The position numbers and the translations under genes were made by a program. Positions 32,331 to 41,893 of a stretch of 64,000 nucleotides of DNA are shown here, piece by piece. The stretch comes from Methanolobus sp. UBA32 (GTDB lineage Archaea > Halobacteriota > Methanosarcinia > Methanosarcinales > Methanosarcinaceae). The notes below the pieces were generated by a model that was given only the letters and a program-made list of their open reading frames with translations, made no database searches and had not been told where the DNA came from. Numbering within the stretch: position 1 is the first letter of the stretch; every line of letters starts with the position of its first letter. The stretch covers positions 50,825-114,824 of the forward strand of contig DAZF01000050.1 in the NCBI GenBank assembly GCA_002507205.1, given 5' to 3'.

Positions 32331-33719
32331 ATGCTTGGACGAGGTACCACATTGGAAACTAAATTCACAGGAATACCAGGATTGGATGAGATCCTTGGAG
32401 GAGGCATCATAGCCCCTTCCACAATATTGATCGCAGGGAACCCGGGTAGCGGTAGGACCACCTTTGGAGTGCAGGGGTTATGTGAAGCAGCCAAAAACGG
32501 AGAGAACGTGCTTTACGTATGCATGACCTCTAAATCCGAAAGCGCTGTCAGAGAAGGTCTCTCAAACTACGATTTTTACGAAGAGTCCCTGAACATCCGC
32601 ACTTTTAATATTAGTTCCGTTGAAAGGGACCCACTTACGATGCTGGTTGAACTCGGGAATATCGTGGCATCCCTTAAACCAGACAGAGTATTGATAGACC
32701 CGGTTACACCCATAGGATTTGGCTTCCCTGAAGCTGAAAGAAGAAGGTTCATGTATTCACTCAATTCCGCAATTGGAGAGTGGAATGCCATTGTTTACCT
32801 GACAGGAACAATGTCACAATCTGATGTGTGCAGGTCAGTCATCAGCGATGTGGTTGAAGGGATAGTATATCTTTCACAGGAGATCGAAAGAAGAGGAAGC
32901 AAGCGCACGATCAAGATAATGAAAATGAATCGCCCTAACTACATAGAGGGAGAACATTCATTCGACATTTCAAACAGCGGAATAGAGATATACCCCAGAA
33001 TAACCACCCATGACACTGAACAATTATCACCTGAAACGAGAATTGATTCAGGAATCCCCAGGTTCAATGAATTGATCCGCGGAGGACTCTTTGAACTATC
33101 ATCCACGTTGATAGCAGGAAATACAGGTACAGGAAAAACGTTATTCGGGCTTCATTTTATTGTCCAGGGAGCCAGGGATGGCGATGCCGGAATTATCAGT
33201 ACTTTTGAAGACAGCCCTGCGGAATTACGTCGTTATGCTTCAAGTCTCGGGCTTGAGCTTGAAGAACTTGAACAGAAAGGACTGATAAAGATCATTTACA
33301 CACCCCCGCCGGAGATCAATGCCTGCAGACATACTGTAGAGCTCAGGAAGAACATTGAAGAAATGGGGGCAAAAAGAATACTTCTGGATGATATATCCGG
33401 ATTTGATTATGTGTTTGGTGACCCTGTTGCCAAAAGAGAGCATATTGCCAATATGATGAGGAACTTTAAGGATGTGGGAATCACATCCATGCTTATCAGT
33501 GGTAACCGGGCAGCTGGCAATAATGTGCTTACAAGTGAAATACCGGTTTCATCACTGGTGGATGTGTTGATACTTCTCAAACACGTAGAGATTGGCAAGG
33601 AGATCAAAAAGACCATGTCAATTATGAAGATGCATGGTAGTGACCATGAGAAGCATCTCATCCAATATGACATAGATTCTGAAGGAATACACATCGGTGA
33701 ATTCCTGAAAGATATGTGA
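32331..33719 (+). CDS. Double-domain KaiC-like (RadA superfamily) ATPase
   Basis: 462 aa with two KaiC-type domains. Domain 1 (about 8-235): GIPGLDEILGGG, then the P-loop GNPGSGRTT in which the usual Lys is Arg. Domain 2 (about 240-460): GIPRFNELIRGGLF and a normal P-loop GNTGTGKTL, Walker B RILLDDIS. Such proteins are common in archaea as signalling or gas-vesicle/motility ATPases, and the specific role here is unknown. No kaiA/kaiB or kinase gene adjoins it. Domain 1 is probably weakened in catalysis. Confidence 0.85.
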   Translation: MLGRGTTLETKFTGIPGLDEILGGGIIAPSTILIAGNPGSGRTTFGVQGLCEAAKNGENVLYVCMTSKSESAVREGLSNYDFYEESLNIRTFNISSVERDPLTMLVELGNIVASLKPDRVLIDPVTPIGFGFPEAERRRFMYSLNSAIGEWNAIVYLTGTMSQSDVCRSVISDVVEGIVYLSQEIERRGSKRTIKIMKMNRPNYIEGEHSFDISNSGIEIYPRITTHDTEQLSPETRIDSGIPRFNELIRGGLFELSSTLIAGNTGTGKTLFGLHFIVQGARDGDAGIISTFEDSPAELRRYASSLGLELEELEQKGLIKIIYTPPPEINACRHTVELRKNIEEMGAKRILLDDISGFDYVFGDPVAKREHIANMMRNFKDVGITSMLISGNRAAGNNVLTSEIPVSSLVDVLILLKHVEIGKEIKKTMSIMKMHGSDHEKHLIQYDIDSEGIHIGEFLKDM

Positions 33720-33776
33720 TACTCTTTATTTTTCTTTTATGATAGCCAATACAAAAACATTTAAATACATATCCGT

Positions 33777-33797
33777 GCTACTATGCCACATAGTAGC
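33777..33797. promoter_or_regulatory. Palindromic operator candidate before the aromatic operon
   Basis: GCTACTATG, a 3-base spacer and CATAGTAGC: a perfect 9-bp inverted repeat. It lies between two TATA-like runs (about 33760-33770 and 33804-33813) and 99 bases before the first gene. Related half-sites (GATAGTA at 33801, CATATAGTAAC at 33845) follow. Likely a repressor site for aromatic amino acid control. Confidence 0.55.
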
Positions 33798-33875
33798 AAA
33801 GATAGTATAAATACATCAATGTATATTATAATACATTACTACTCATATAGTAACATACAACGAGGGTGAAATCAT

Positions 33876-34673
33876 ATGACAGAAATTGGTAAGAAGATTC
33901 GTATCGAAAGGATCATGCACAGAGAAAGCAGGAACATGGTAATAATCCCCATGGACCATGGATTATCAGACGGACCTATAAAGGGCCTGATAAATGTGGC
34001 AGATTCCATAAATAAAGTTGCAGATGGAGGAGCGGATGCAGTACTCATGCAGAAAGGAATCGTCACTCATGGTCATAGAGGATACGGACATGATGTAGGA
34101 CTCATAGTCCACATGAGCGCTTCTACATCCCTTGCACCGGACCCAAATAACAAAGTACAGGTATGCTCTGTGGAAGAGGTCATGAAAATGGGAGCTGATG
34201 CCGTATCAATACATGTTAATGTGGGATCAGAGACCGAAGCAGAACAGTTACAAAAACTCGGAAGCGTATCTGAAGAATGCAACTACTGGGGAATGCCACT
34301 TCTTGCAATGATGTACCCACGCGGAAAGGACATCAGCAATCCCCATGACTCAGAACTCGTTGCACATGTTGCAAGAGTTGGCGCAGAGCTTGGTGCAGAT
34401 GTTGTAAAAACCCTATACACCGGAGATGTAGATACTTTCAGGGATGTAGTACAGGGTTGTCCCGTACCTGTGGTAATTGCAGGCGGACCAAAAACAAACA
34501 CTGACCAGGAGTTCCTTGAAATGATCCAGGGCGCCATGGAAGGCGGTGCAAGAGGTGTTGCTATCGGAAGGAACGTGTTCCAGCACGAGAATCCTACAAA
34601 AATTACAAGAGCAATAACAGAGATAGTGCACCATAAAAAGTCAGTTGAAGAAGCACTGGAAATGCTGAAATAA
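33876..34673 (+). CDS. 2-amino-3,7-dideoxy-D-threo-hept-6-ulosonate (ADH) synthase
   Basis: 265 aa class I aldolase of the DhnA family. Known methanogen enzyme: joins aspartate semialdehyde and a 6-deoxy-5-ketofructose phosphate-derived unit to give ADH, replacing DAHP synthase. Motifs [29 protein letters not shown] and the Schiff-base lysine in [10 protein letters not shown] are present. Sequence alone cannot separate it from archaeal fructose-bisphosphate aldolase; being followed by DHQ synthase II, aroD, aroE and tyrA decides. GAGGGTGA precedes the ATG. A paralogue lies at 53263. Confidence 0.85.
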   Translation: MTEIGKKIRIERIMHRESRNMVIIPMDHGLSDGPIKGLINVADSINKVADGGADAVLMQKGIVTHGHRGYGHDVGLIVHMSASTSLAPDPNNKVQVCSVEEVMKMGADAVSIHVNVGSETEAEQLQKLGSVSEECNYWGMPLLAMMYPRGKDISNPHDSELVAHVARVGAELGADVVKTLYTGDVDTFRDVVQGCPVPVVIAGGPKTNTDQEFLEMIQGAMEGGARGVAIGRNVFQHENPTKITRAITEIVHHKKSVEEALEMLK

Positions 34674-34709
34674 AGAGAGATAATTTCCTTTGCTTGCGGA
34701 TGTGCTCAT

Positions 34710-35852
34710 ATGAATAATAAGATAATCTGGATAAAAGCCGATGAAGGCAACTGGGATGAACGCAAGGCTGTAATCACTACCGGAATGGAATCAGGAGTAG
34801 ATGCCATACTGGTCGATGCTGTAGATGTTGAAAAGGTGAAAGCACTTGGAAACGTAAAAGTGGCTGCCTTTGCTACCAATGATGTTGAAGGAGCAGAAAT
34901 AATCGTAGTCGGAAAAGGAGGAGAAGGAGATGGAACAAAGCCATTGCCACCTGACTACGGAGGTTCCCTTGACATTACAAACGCCCTTCGCCTGAAAGAG
35001 AAAGGACTCAAGGTTGCAGGCTATGTCATCATCCAGAACAAGAACTATGAGAACTTTGCAGCCGAAATGGGAAATGTCTGCGATTATCTCATTACCATAG
35101 GCACGGACTGGCAGGTCATTCCACTGGAAAACCTCATTGCAGGACTTCAGAAAAAGGATGTTAAACTGATATCAGGAGTTCAGAACTCAGAAGAAGCAAA
35201 ACTTGCTTTTGAAACAATGGAGCACGGAACCGATGGTGTGCTTCTTGATACAAGAGACCTGAGCCAGATAAAGAAGACTGCCGAGGTCGCTGAAAGCGCT
35301 GGTGTCACTAACCTTGAGATAAAAACAGCCGTTGTTACAAATGTTGAATCTATCGGTATGGGTGACAGGGTCTGTGTAGACACATGCAACCTGATGGTAA
35401 AAGGAGAGGGAATGCTTGTGGGTTCGCAGGCAAACGGTATGTTCCTTGTGCACTCTGAATCAGAGGAAAGCCCATACGTCGCATCCCGTCCGTTCAGGGT
35501 CAATGCCGGCGCTGTACATGCATACATCAAAGTCGGCGAAAAGACCCGCTACCTTTCCGAACTTAAAGCAGGCGACCAGGTCACCATAGTTGACGGGGAC
35601 GGCAAGCAGAGAACAGGAGTGGTCGGCCGGGTAAAGATAGAAAGAAGGCCACTTATCCTTGTTGAAGCAGACCTTAATGGAAAAATCATCAAGAATATCC
35701 TGCAGAATGCAGAAACCATAAAGCTTGTTACTAAGGACAAGGAACCCGTAGCTGTGACCGATCTGAAGGTTGGCGATGAGATACTCGTCCACTCAGAAGA
35801 CATAGGCCGCCACTTCGGGATGAAGATAGAAGAGACCATTATCGAAAAGTAA
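34710..35852 (+). CDS. 3-dehydroquinate synthase II
   Basis: 380 aa. NAD-dependent oxidative deamination and cyclisation of ADH to 3-dehydroquinate, the second step of the archaeal pathway. Motifs: IWIKADEGNWDERKAVIT at the start, GDRVCVDTCNLMVKGEGMLVG and RPFRVNAGAVHAYI. Unrelated to bacterial AroB. Second gene of the aromatic operon, 36 bases after ADH synthase. Confidence 0.93.
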   Translation: MNNKIIWIKADEGNWDERKAVITTGMESGVDAILVDAVDVEKVKALGNVKVAAFATNDVEGAEIIVVGKGGEGDGTKPLPPDYGGSLDITNALRLKEKGLKVAGYVIIQNKNYENFAAEMGNVCDYLITIGTDWQVIPLENLIAGLQKKDVKLISGVQNSEEAKLAFETMEHGTDGVLLDTRDLSQIKKTAEVAESAGVTNLEIKTAVVTNVESIGMGDRVCVDTCNLMVKGEGMLVGSQANGMFLVHSESEESPYVASRPFRVNAGAVHAYIKVGEKTRYLSELKAGDQVTIVDGDGKQRTGVVGRVKIERRPLILVEADLNGKIIKNILQNAETIKLVTKDKEPVAVTDLKVGDEILVHSEDIGRHFGMKIEETIIEK

Positions 35853-35863
35853 GGTGGTCGGTT

Positions 35864-36568
35864 ATGGTGAAAATAGGGACTTTTGACCTCGATGAAAAAC
35901 CTGCAATTGTCTCAGTAATAGACGACGATCCGGCGGAGAATGCAAAAGCTGCAAACTGGCTGGGAGCCGATGTACTGGAATTGAGACTTGACCTTCTCAA
36001 TTTTTCAGACCTTGAGGAAGCAAAGAAGACAATTGAAAGGATAAAAGTGAACACCAACCTTCCGTGTATTGCAACCAACAGGTTACAAACCGATGGTGGT
36101 AAGTGGGAAGGCAGTGAGGAAGAAAGGATTGCATTATTGACATATATCCTTCCTTTTGTGGAAGCAATTGACATCGAGCTCAGCGCAGATGCAGGCCAGC
36201 GCAGCAAACTCATAGATGCAGCAAAAGCTGCTGGTGTGACTGTTATCGTTTCAGCCCATGATTTCAACTCCACGCCCTCTGTTGAAGAAATGAAAAAGAT
36301 ACTCAACAACGCGTATGATGCCGGTGCTGATATTGCAAAGCTGGCAGTCATGGCACAGTCAAAGCAGGATGTGCTTAATGTACTTCAGGCAACTGCCGAT
36401 ATAGATAAACCGGTATGCACCATCGCAATGGGAGAAATTGGCAAACACAGCCGCATAGTTGCTCCATGCTATGGTTCACGCCTGACATACGGTGCAATAG
36501 CAAAGGCCGTGGCACCCGGGCAGATAAAGATACATGAACTTAGATCAGCCCTGGAGATACTCTTTTGA
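35864..36568 (+). CDS. aroD: 3-dehydroquinate dehydratase, type I
   Basis: 234 aa. Schiff-base enzyme of the shikimate pathway: the catalytic His in VIVSAHDFNSTPS and Lys in GADIAKLAVMAQS are present, and the C-terminal SRLTYGAIAKAVAPGQ is typical. GGTGGT is near the ATG. The stop overlaps the start of aroE by four bases. Confidence 0.95.
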   Translation: MVKIGTFDLDEKPAIVSVIDDDPAENAKAANWLGADVLELRLDLLNFSDLEEAKKTIERIKVNTNLPCIATNRLQTDGGKWEGSEEERIALLTYILPFVEAIDIELSADAGQRSKLIDAAKAAGVTVIVSAHDFNSTPSVEEMKKILNNAYDAGADIAKLAVMAQSKQDVLNVLQATADIDKPVCTIAMGEIGKHSRIVAPCYGSRLTYGAIAKAVAPGQIKIHELRSALEILF

Positions 36569-37386
36569 GAACAGTTTTCGGCGTATTCGGTGACCCGATA
36601 GCACATTCACTGTCTCCGGATATGCACAATGCAGCCTTTGATAAACTTGGCATGGAATGCACATACCATGCGTTCAAAGTAAGTCCGGATAATTTGAAGA
36701 ACGCATTGCTTGGAGCGAAAGCCATGGGTTTTGGCGGCATAAACCTCACAGTCCCGCTGAAACAGGAAGCTTTGAGGATCATTGATGCTGACCCGCTGGC
36801 TAAGGGCATAGGTGCCATCAATACAGTTGATTTTAAAGATGGAATCACAGGCTACAATACCGATGGTCTTGGGGCAAAACGTGCCCTCGAAGAAAATGGA
36901 GTGGAAATAGACGGCTCCAACGTACTCATAGTAGGTGCAGGCGGTGCTGCAAGAGCTATCGCATTCCAGTTCGCCAAAGACGGAGCGAATATCACCATCG
37001 CCAACAGGACAGAGAATAAGGCTATTGATCTTGCAACAGATGTATCATCGGTTGGTTTTGCAAGGGGATGCGGACTTGAGCACCTTAAAGACTCCATCGA
37101 TGGCAGCGACATCCTTGTTAATTGCACAACCCAGGGTATGCACCCTAAAACAGAAGGAACTATAGCAACCGCAGAGGATATGCATTCCGGACTGACGGTA
37201 TTTGATATTGTTTACAACCCGCTGGAAACCAGACTATTAAAAGAAGCAAAGAAAGCAGGTGCAAAGGCGGTCACCGGGGAAATGATGCTTGTATACCAGG
37301 GCGCAGAGGCATTCAGAATATGGACGGGTGTTGAGCCACCTATCGATGTTATGAAAAAAGCAGTGTTGGAGGGACTTGGAATTTGA
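36565..37386 (+). CDS. aroE: Shikimate dehydrogenase
   Basis: 273 aa, TTG start overlapping the aroD stop. NADP-dependent. Substrate-site Lys in NLTVPLKQEA, Asp in GYNTDGLGAK, nucleotide motif VGAGGAARAIAFQ, then NRTENKA and the C-terminal MMLVYQGAEAFRIWTG. The stop overlaps tyrA in the same way, so the three genes are translationally coupled. Confidence 0.95.
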   Translation: MRTVFGVFGDPIAHSLSPDMHNAAFDKLGMECTYHAFKVSPDNLKNALLGAKAMGFGGINLTVPLKQEALRIIDADPLAKGIGAINTVDFKDGITGYNTDGLGAKRALEENGVEIDGSNVLIVGAGGAARAIAFQFAKDGANITIANRTENKAIDLATDVSSVGFARGCGLEHLKDSIDGSDILVNCTTQGMHPKTEGTIATAEDMHSGLTVFDIVYNPLETRLLKEAKKAGAKAVTGEMMLVYQGAEAFRIWTGVEPPIDVMKKAVLEGLGI

Positions 37387-38711
37387 AAGTCCTTATCATA
37401 GGCGGTACCGGTGAAATGGGGCAGTGGTTCACCCCTTTTTTTAAGAACCACGATTATGATGTTGTTGTATGGGGCAGCAGCGGAAAGACAGAGATAGCAG
37501 AGAGAATGGGAGTTGAATTCGCCCGCGACCTTGATGCTGCCGTTAGCACCAGTGATATCGTAATAGTCACCGTGCCCATCAACATCACTGAGAAGGTCAT
37601 CAGTGAAACTGCACCTAAAATGAAAAGTGGCAGTCTACTGATGGATTTCACATCCCTGAAGGTCGGCCCCACCGAGGCCATGAAGAAGTATGCTCCCAAA
37701 GATGTGGAGATACTCGGCACCCACCCTATGTTCGGACCATCCATACCAAGTCTGCACGGCCAGATATTCATACTTACACCAATTGAAGGACGCTGCGATA
37801 AATGGTTCCCGGTCATGAGGTCACTTTTTGAGGATAACGGTGCACATATCGAAGTTATCACCCCGGCCGAGCATGACAGGTTCGTATCAGTTGTACAGGG
37901 ACTTACTCACTTTGCTTACATCACCATCGGTACGACCTTTGACCGGCTTGATTTCAGTGTGAATGAATCAAGGCGCTTCATGAGTCCGGTCTACGACATC
38001 ATGCTTGATTTCGTTGGCAGGATACTTGGACAGAACCCTTATCTCTATGCATATATCCAGATGGAGAACCCGGAAGTTCTAAAGGTGCATGATGCTTTCA
38101 TGCAGCAGTGCAGCGAGATGTCCTCCATTGTCAGGAAAAAGGATGTTGAAGCCTTCACAGCAAAAATGAAGGAAGCTGCAGTGCATTTTGGAGATACGGC
38201 ATCAGCACTGCGCAGGTCTGACAAACTCATGAACTCAAAGATAGCTGAATTTGACAGGCTGCTGGATTCCATCGGCCAGGAGATTGGTGTCAGGCACATT
38301 TATTCAGGAATTGTCCACACTGGAATTGTCGAAAAAGTAAGTCCAAGAGATGTTGTTTTGGATGCCGGCAGCAGGATGATATCTCTTAAGATAGAGAACA
38401 TCCGCCTGTTAAGTGAAGAGGAAATGCATGAGTGGAAACTTGACAACCTCGAGCATCATTTAAGAGATATATCGGTACTGATACCGGAAGAAGCTGATGC
38501 AGATGTGATCATGGAGCTTGTTTCCTGTAATGAGGATATTGTTTCAATTGAGATAATTGACAGGTACGATGGAATTGAAGGGACTGAAAGGCTGAGTGTT
38601 ACATTCCGCGTAATGATTATGGGCGATGTTGAAGTGGAGAAGGTGCATCAGGAAGTGGAGAGGCAACTGAAGGGGATTGGTTGCAGTATCCGTGGAGAAG
38701 AGCAACTCTAA
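37383..38711 (+). CDS. tyrA: Prephenate dehydrogenase with C-terminal regulatory extension
   Basis: 442 aa, TTG start. The N-terminal dehydrogenase (about 1-280) has IIGGTGEMGQWF, THPMFGPSIPSLHG and the His of GLTHFAY. The last 150 residues form an extra region ending in a probable ACT-like fold (DISVLIPEEADADVIMELV), likely for feedback control by tyrosine (inference). Directs the output of the operon to tyrosine. Confidence 0.92.
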   Translation: MKVLIIGGTGEMGQWFTPFFKNHDYDVVVWGSSGKTEIAERMGVEFARDLDAAVSTSDIVIVTVPINITEKVISETAPKMKSGSLLMDFTSLKVGPTEAMKKYAPKDVEILGTHPMFGPSIPSLHGQIFILTPIEGRCDKWFPVMRSLFEDNGAHIEVITPAEHDRFVSVVQGLTHFAYITIGTTFDRLDFSVNESRRFMSPVYDIMLDFVGRILGQNPYLYAYIQMENPEVLKVHDAFMQQCSEMSSIVRKKDVEAFTAKMKEAAVHFGDTASALRRSDKLMNSKIAEFDRLLDSIGQEIGVRHIYSGIVHTGIVEKVSPRDVVLDAGSRMISLKIENIRLLSEEEMHEWKLDNLEHHLRDISVLIPEEADADVIMELVSCNEDIVSIEIIDRYDGIEGTERLSVTFRVMIMGDVEVEKVHQEVERQLKGIGCSIRGEEQL

Positions 38712-38767
38712 AATAAGATCCCAAAGGGACTGCTTTTTTGCTTATTATTTGAAAAAAGGATAACCAT

Positions 38768-39052
38768 ACCTTCCTCACAAGGTCTTCACCTTTTGAGATA
38801 CCTGCACCACAGAGAAACTGTACTGCCGGATTAATTCTTTTTACTGCTTCAACTGAGCCTGTAACGACCCCAGAGTCAACTTCTGATACAGAGATGACGG
38901 AGCCGATAAGCCCAGATGGCTCCACTACAACATAATCAGGATCTGGTGCTCCTACAGAGGTTGCAACTTTGGTGGTACATACTATTTCTTGAGCCTTGCA
39001 CCCTTTGCAGTAATAATGGATGTATCGATGTTTGCCAGTGTAAGCCGGCATA
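38768..39052 (-). pseudogene. Decayed partial copy of tpiA
   Basis: Homologous to the C-terminal half of intact tpiA at 39574-40242. From CRLTLANIDTSI to CGAGISKGEDL the proteins match closely, but a one-base deletion (between about 38980 and 39015) shifts the frame after ITAKGAR. An internal deletion of about 90 bases joins GEDL to the extreme C-terminus (the CACAAGGTCTTC bases of the 3' end are kept). The N-terminal half is missing. No start codon or promoter of its own. Confidence 0.85.
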
Positions 39053-39263
39053 ATCCCAGTGAATAAAAGGGATACGTATAAAGGTTTAAGAGAAAATGAA
39101 AGGACCAGTGTGATCTAGCGACATCAGCTGTAAGCTTAGAATATGAGATCATTTCGGATGATCGTTTCTGACTCCGTACATATAATACTGCCATGGCAGT
39201 TCTTACATAAGTTTCACGGGCAAATATTATCAGTCACCTCCGCCTACATCAAATAGTGATAAT

Positions 39264-39554
39264 GTGAAAGGCTCATCCCCAAGACCCCAACAATACCTAC
39301 GGTTTTTTAAGATAGGAATTTTCTTTACCGCTGTTTTTGGAATGTACCTGGGAATCCAGGGCCTCTATCTTATGATAGTGGACAGGAACTTCATATCAGG
39401 CATACCACTCTTCATTGCCGCACTCCTGATAGCACCACCGCCTATCGGCATAGCCAGGATGATGAAAGAGCAATTCAATATTGACCTTTCAATAACTGTC
39501 AGAGTGATAACTGCAACCATGATGCTATTGATCGCATGGCTGAGCCTGCCTTGA
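39264..39554 (+). CDS. Small membrane protein, unknown
   Basis: 96 aa, GTG start with GTGAT upstream. Three hydrophobic stretches: around 15-35, 45-62 and 78-95, with a basic start and MMKEQFNID loop. No family recognised. It lies between the decayed and intact tpiA copies and converges with tpiA. Confidence 0.6.
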   Translation: MKGSSPRPQQYLRFFKIGIFFTAVFGMYLGIQGLYLMIVDRNFISGIPLFIAALLIAPPPIGIARMMKEQFNIDLSITVRVITATMMLLIAWLSLP

Positions 39555-39573
39555 AAAAAGTAATAGAAAGTGA

Positions 39574-40242
39574 TCAGACCTTGCTTACAAGGTCTTCCAG
39601 TGCAGCCTTAGGATCAGCAGCCTTCACGATACCCGATGCCAGTAGCACACCTACAGAACCAAGTTCAAGAGCTGCTGCAAGATCCTCACCTTTTGAGATA
39701 CCTGCACCGCAGAGAACCTGCACTGCCGGGTTGATCCTCTTAACTGCCTCAACTGAACCTGTGACTACCCCAGGGTCTGCTTTTGATACAGGGATACCGG
39801 AACCTATAAGCTCTGGCGGTTCCACTGCCACATAATCAGGGCCAAGGGCTGCTGCTGCGGCTGAGGTTGCAACGTTGTTGGTGCAAACTATGGTCTTAAG
39901 GGCTGCATCTCTTGCAGTTGTGATGGATGCGTCGATGTTTGCCAGTGTAAGGCGGCATTCGGAATGATTGATAAGGGTTCCAATTGCGCCTGCATCCTTG
40001 ATGGACTGGACGAATGCATGTCCTGTAAAGCTGCCTGCTCCTACAGGATCAAGACTCTGTGCGTAGACCGGGAGGTCCACCTGTGATGCCACACGGTAGA
40101 TGTCACAGAACTGCGGTGCAACACCGATATCAATTCCGGACTCATCTGCAACTTCCTTACATGCCTGTGCAACCTTTACGGCGCCTTCGCCTGTGCCCTC
40201 AAGATATGTCTTAAGGTTCAGGACTATCAATGTAGAACTCAA
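39574..40242 (-). CDS. tpiA: Triosephosphate isomerase, archaeal type
   Basis: 222 aa TIM barrel of the short archaeal class. N-terminal LIVLNLKTYLEG carries the active-site Asn-x-Lys; LINHSECRLTL has the catalytic His, and YVAVEPPELIGSG the catalytic Glu with the flexible loop. TTG at 40242 is chosen because GGAGAG lies 6 bases upstream and 222 residues is the usual length. The frame opens at another TTG (40257) that overlaps that site. Confidence 0.94.
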   Translation of the reverse strand: MSSTLIVLNLKTYLEGTGEGAVKVAQACKEVADESGIDIGVAPQFCDIYRVASQVDLPVYAQSLDPVGAGSFTGHAFVQSIKDAGAIGTLINHSECRLTLANIDASITTARDAALKTIVCTNNVATSAAAAALGPDYVAVEPPELIGSGIPVSKADPGVVTGSVEAVKRINPAVQVLCGAGISKGEDLAAALELGSVGVLLASGIVKAADPKAALEDLVSKV

Positions 40243-40404
40243 ATTAAATCTCTCCAATATGAATATCAGTATGCGTATCTTGTGCGCACCACTATAGATG
40301 TAACTCCAACTATAAATATAAGGGTGAAAGAAGGACGAAAGAAACGCTGAAATAAAGGTCTAAGCCAAGAAAAAAGAAGATAAGAGTGTGGAAATTCCAC
40401 ACGC

Positions 40405-41583
40405 TTAAAAGTCGGTCATTACTCTGAACTGGTCGATCTCAGGGTTGTTAAGACCTTCAATGAATTTCTCTGCGACCTGCCTTACATCCTTTGCGTTGGT
40501 GATTGCTCTTCCAACTACAAGAATGTCAGCACCTGCTGCAAGAGCGTCAGGCATTGTGTCGATACGTACACCACCGGCAACTGCCACCAGGATCTTTGGT
40601 GAGAGTGCCTTGATGGCTTCGATGCTTCCCCATGCATGTGCAGTGCCTTCTACATCGATACCACGGTGCAGTTCAACAACATCAGGCAGTACATCGAGCT
40701 GCTTAAGGACTGCTACAGGGTCATCACAGTTGAGTGTGTCCATGAAAGCATAGATACCTGTCTTGTGAGCTTCCTCAATAACTTTGTTCATGGTTGCTAT
40801 TGGTGCAAGTGCTGAAACAACGATTGCGTCTGCGGTTGCATCTGCAACCATACGTGCCTCGAGGTTTCCTGTGTCGAGGGTCTTGAGGTCAGCAACTATG
40901 AATGCATCCGGGCGGACCTCTCTGAGCTTTGAGATTACGTCAACACCATAGCGTTTGATAAGAGGTGTGCCTGCTTCCAGAATAACGTGGTCGCTCTTTG
41001 GAATCTGGTTGACGATGCTGAGAATTGCACTGATGTTCGGGTTGTCAAGTGCAACCTGCAGGTATGGAGGGTTCCAGAGTCTGGATACCTTGAATCCCAT
41101 GATAGCGTGACCCATTCTGTCCTTCTCCTTAAGTACTGTGTCAACGTCAGGGAAGCCATCTACTGCACGTTTTACAGCGAGTTTTGCTGCTCCGTAGTTG
41201 TATCTGTAGATCTTGTTGTAGTCCTTTGCTTCAGGGTGGATGAAAACACTTGCAACAACAACGAGGTCTTCAATATCCATGTCACCGAATGCTCCTTCTT
41301 CAAGGGCATCTGCAACAGCCTTTGCAACAGCAGCCTGTGCAGGACCGAATATCTGTGAAGCCTGGCCCATATTCTTTACTGTTACCTTTGGCACGATAAG
41401 TGTTGCAGGTTTTGTAGGAAGGTTTGGACGGATGACTGAGAGCAGAGGTGTGTGACCTGCTGACAGCTGTGTTAGACCATTTGCAAATGCCTGACCTACA
41501 GGACCGTCTTTGTTTCCGATCATAAGGTCAACGTGTGCGAGTTCTGGTGCCTCGCCGATTAATGCTTCTCCGATTAGTAACAT
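40405..41583 (-). CDS. fae-hps: Bifunctional formaldehyde-activating enzyme / 3-hexulose-6-phosphate synthase
   Basis: 392 aa. Residues 1-165 are Fae ([26 protein letters not shown]-like [17 protein letters not shown]), which joins formaldehyde with tetrahydromethanopterin. Residues 170-392 are Hps ([47 protein letters not shown]). In Methanosarcinales lacking the oxidative pentose pathway the pair is thought to make ribulose 5-phosphate while trapping formaldehyde. ATG at 41583 gives the usual 392-residue length. A second Hps domain is at 3492-4772. Confidence 0.95.
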   Translation of the reverse strand: MLLIGEALIGEAPELAHVDLMIGNKDGPVGQAFANGLTQLSAGHTPLLSVIRPNLPTKPATLIVPKVTVKNMGQASQIFGPAQAAVAKAVADALEEGAFGDMDIEDLVVVASVFIHPEAKDYNKIYRYNYGAAKLAVKRAVDGFPDVDTVLKEKDRMGHAIMGFKVSRLWNPPYLQVALDNPNISAILSIVNQIPKSDHVILEAGTPLIKRYGVDVISKLREVRPDAFIVADLKTLDTGNLEARMVADATADAIVVSALAPIATMNKVIEEAHKTGIYAFMDTLNCDDPVAVLKQLDVLPDVVELHRGIDVEGTAHAWGSIEAIKALSPKILVAVAGGVRIDTMPDALAAGADILVVGRAITNAKDVRQVAEKFIEGLNNPEIDQFRVMTDF

Positions 41584-41893
41584 GATTCTCACTCTTATAC
41601 TAAAGTAAATATTAGTTCATTTATTAGTTGATTAATGTTAATGCAAGTATGGAATTTATCAGTTCTCGTGCAAAACCAGCACTTTTTATATTAGAGTTGC
41701 GGCATGTATCACGAGATTTGTGCTTTATATATTATATATCATAAATAGTTTGTTGAAGCTATCATCTTTATTTTATCCCTATTTTGAAAAACATAGAGCC
41801 TTTTAAGGCACAGTATACGTTAAGCAAGAAAATTGCAACTCATCCAAAAAATACACCGGCTTTTTAAAATATATCCTGCTTTATAAGTATTAA
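41584..41893. other. Divergent promoter region
   Basis: 310 bases without a gene between fae-hps (minus) and the DUF2157 gene (plus). AT-rich; a long TA run (TTATATATTATATATC, 41733-41748) may serve either strand, and AAATATAT (41867-41874) lies 23 bases before the DUF2157 ATG, suggesting a leaderless start there. Confidence 0.45.
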
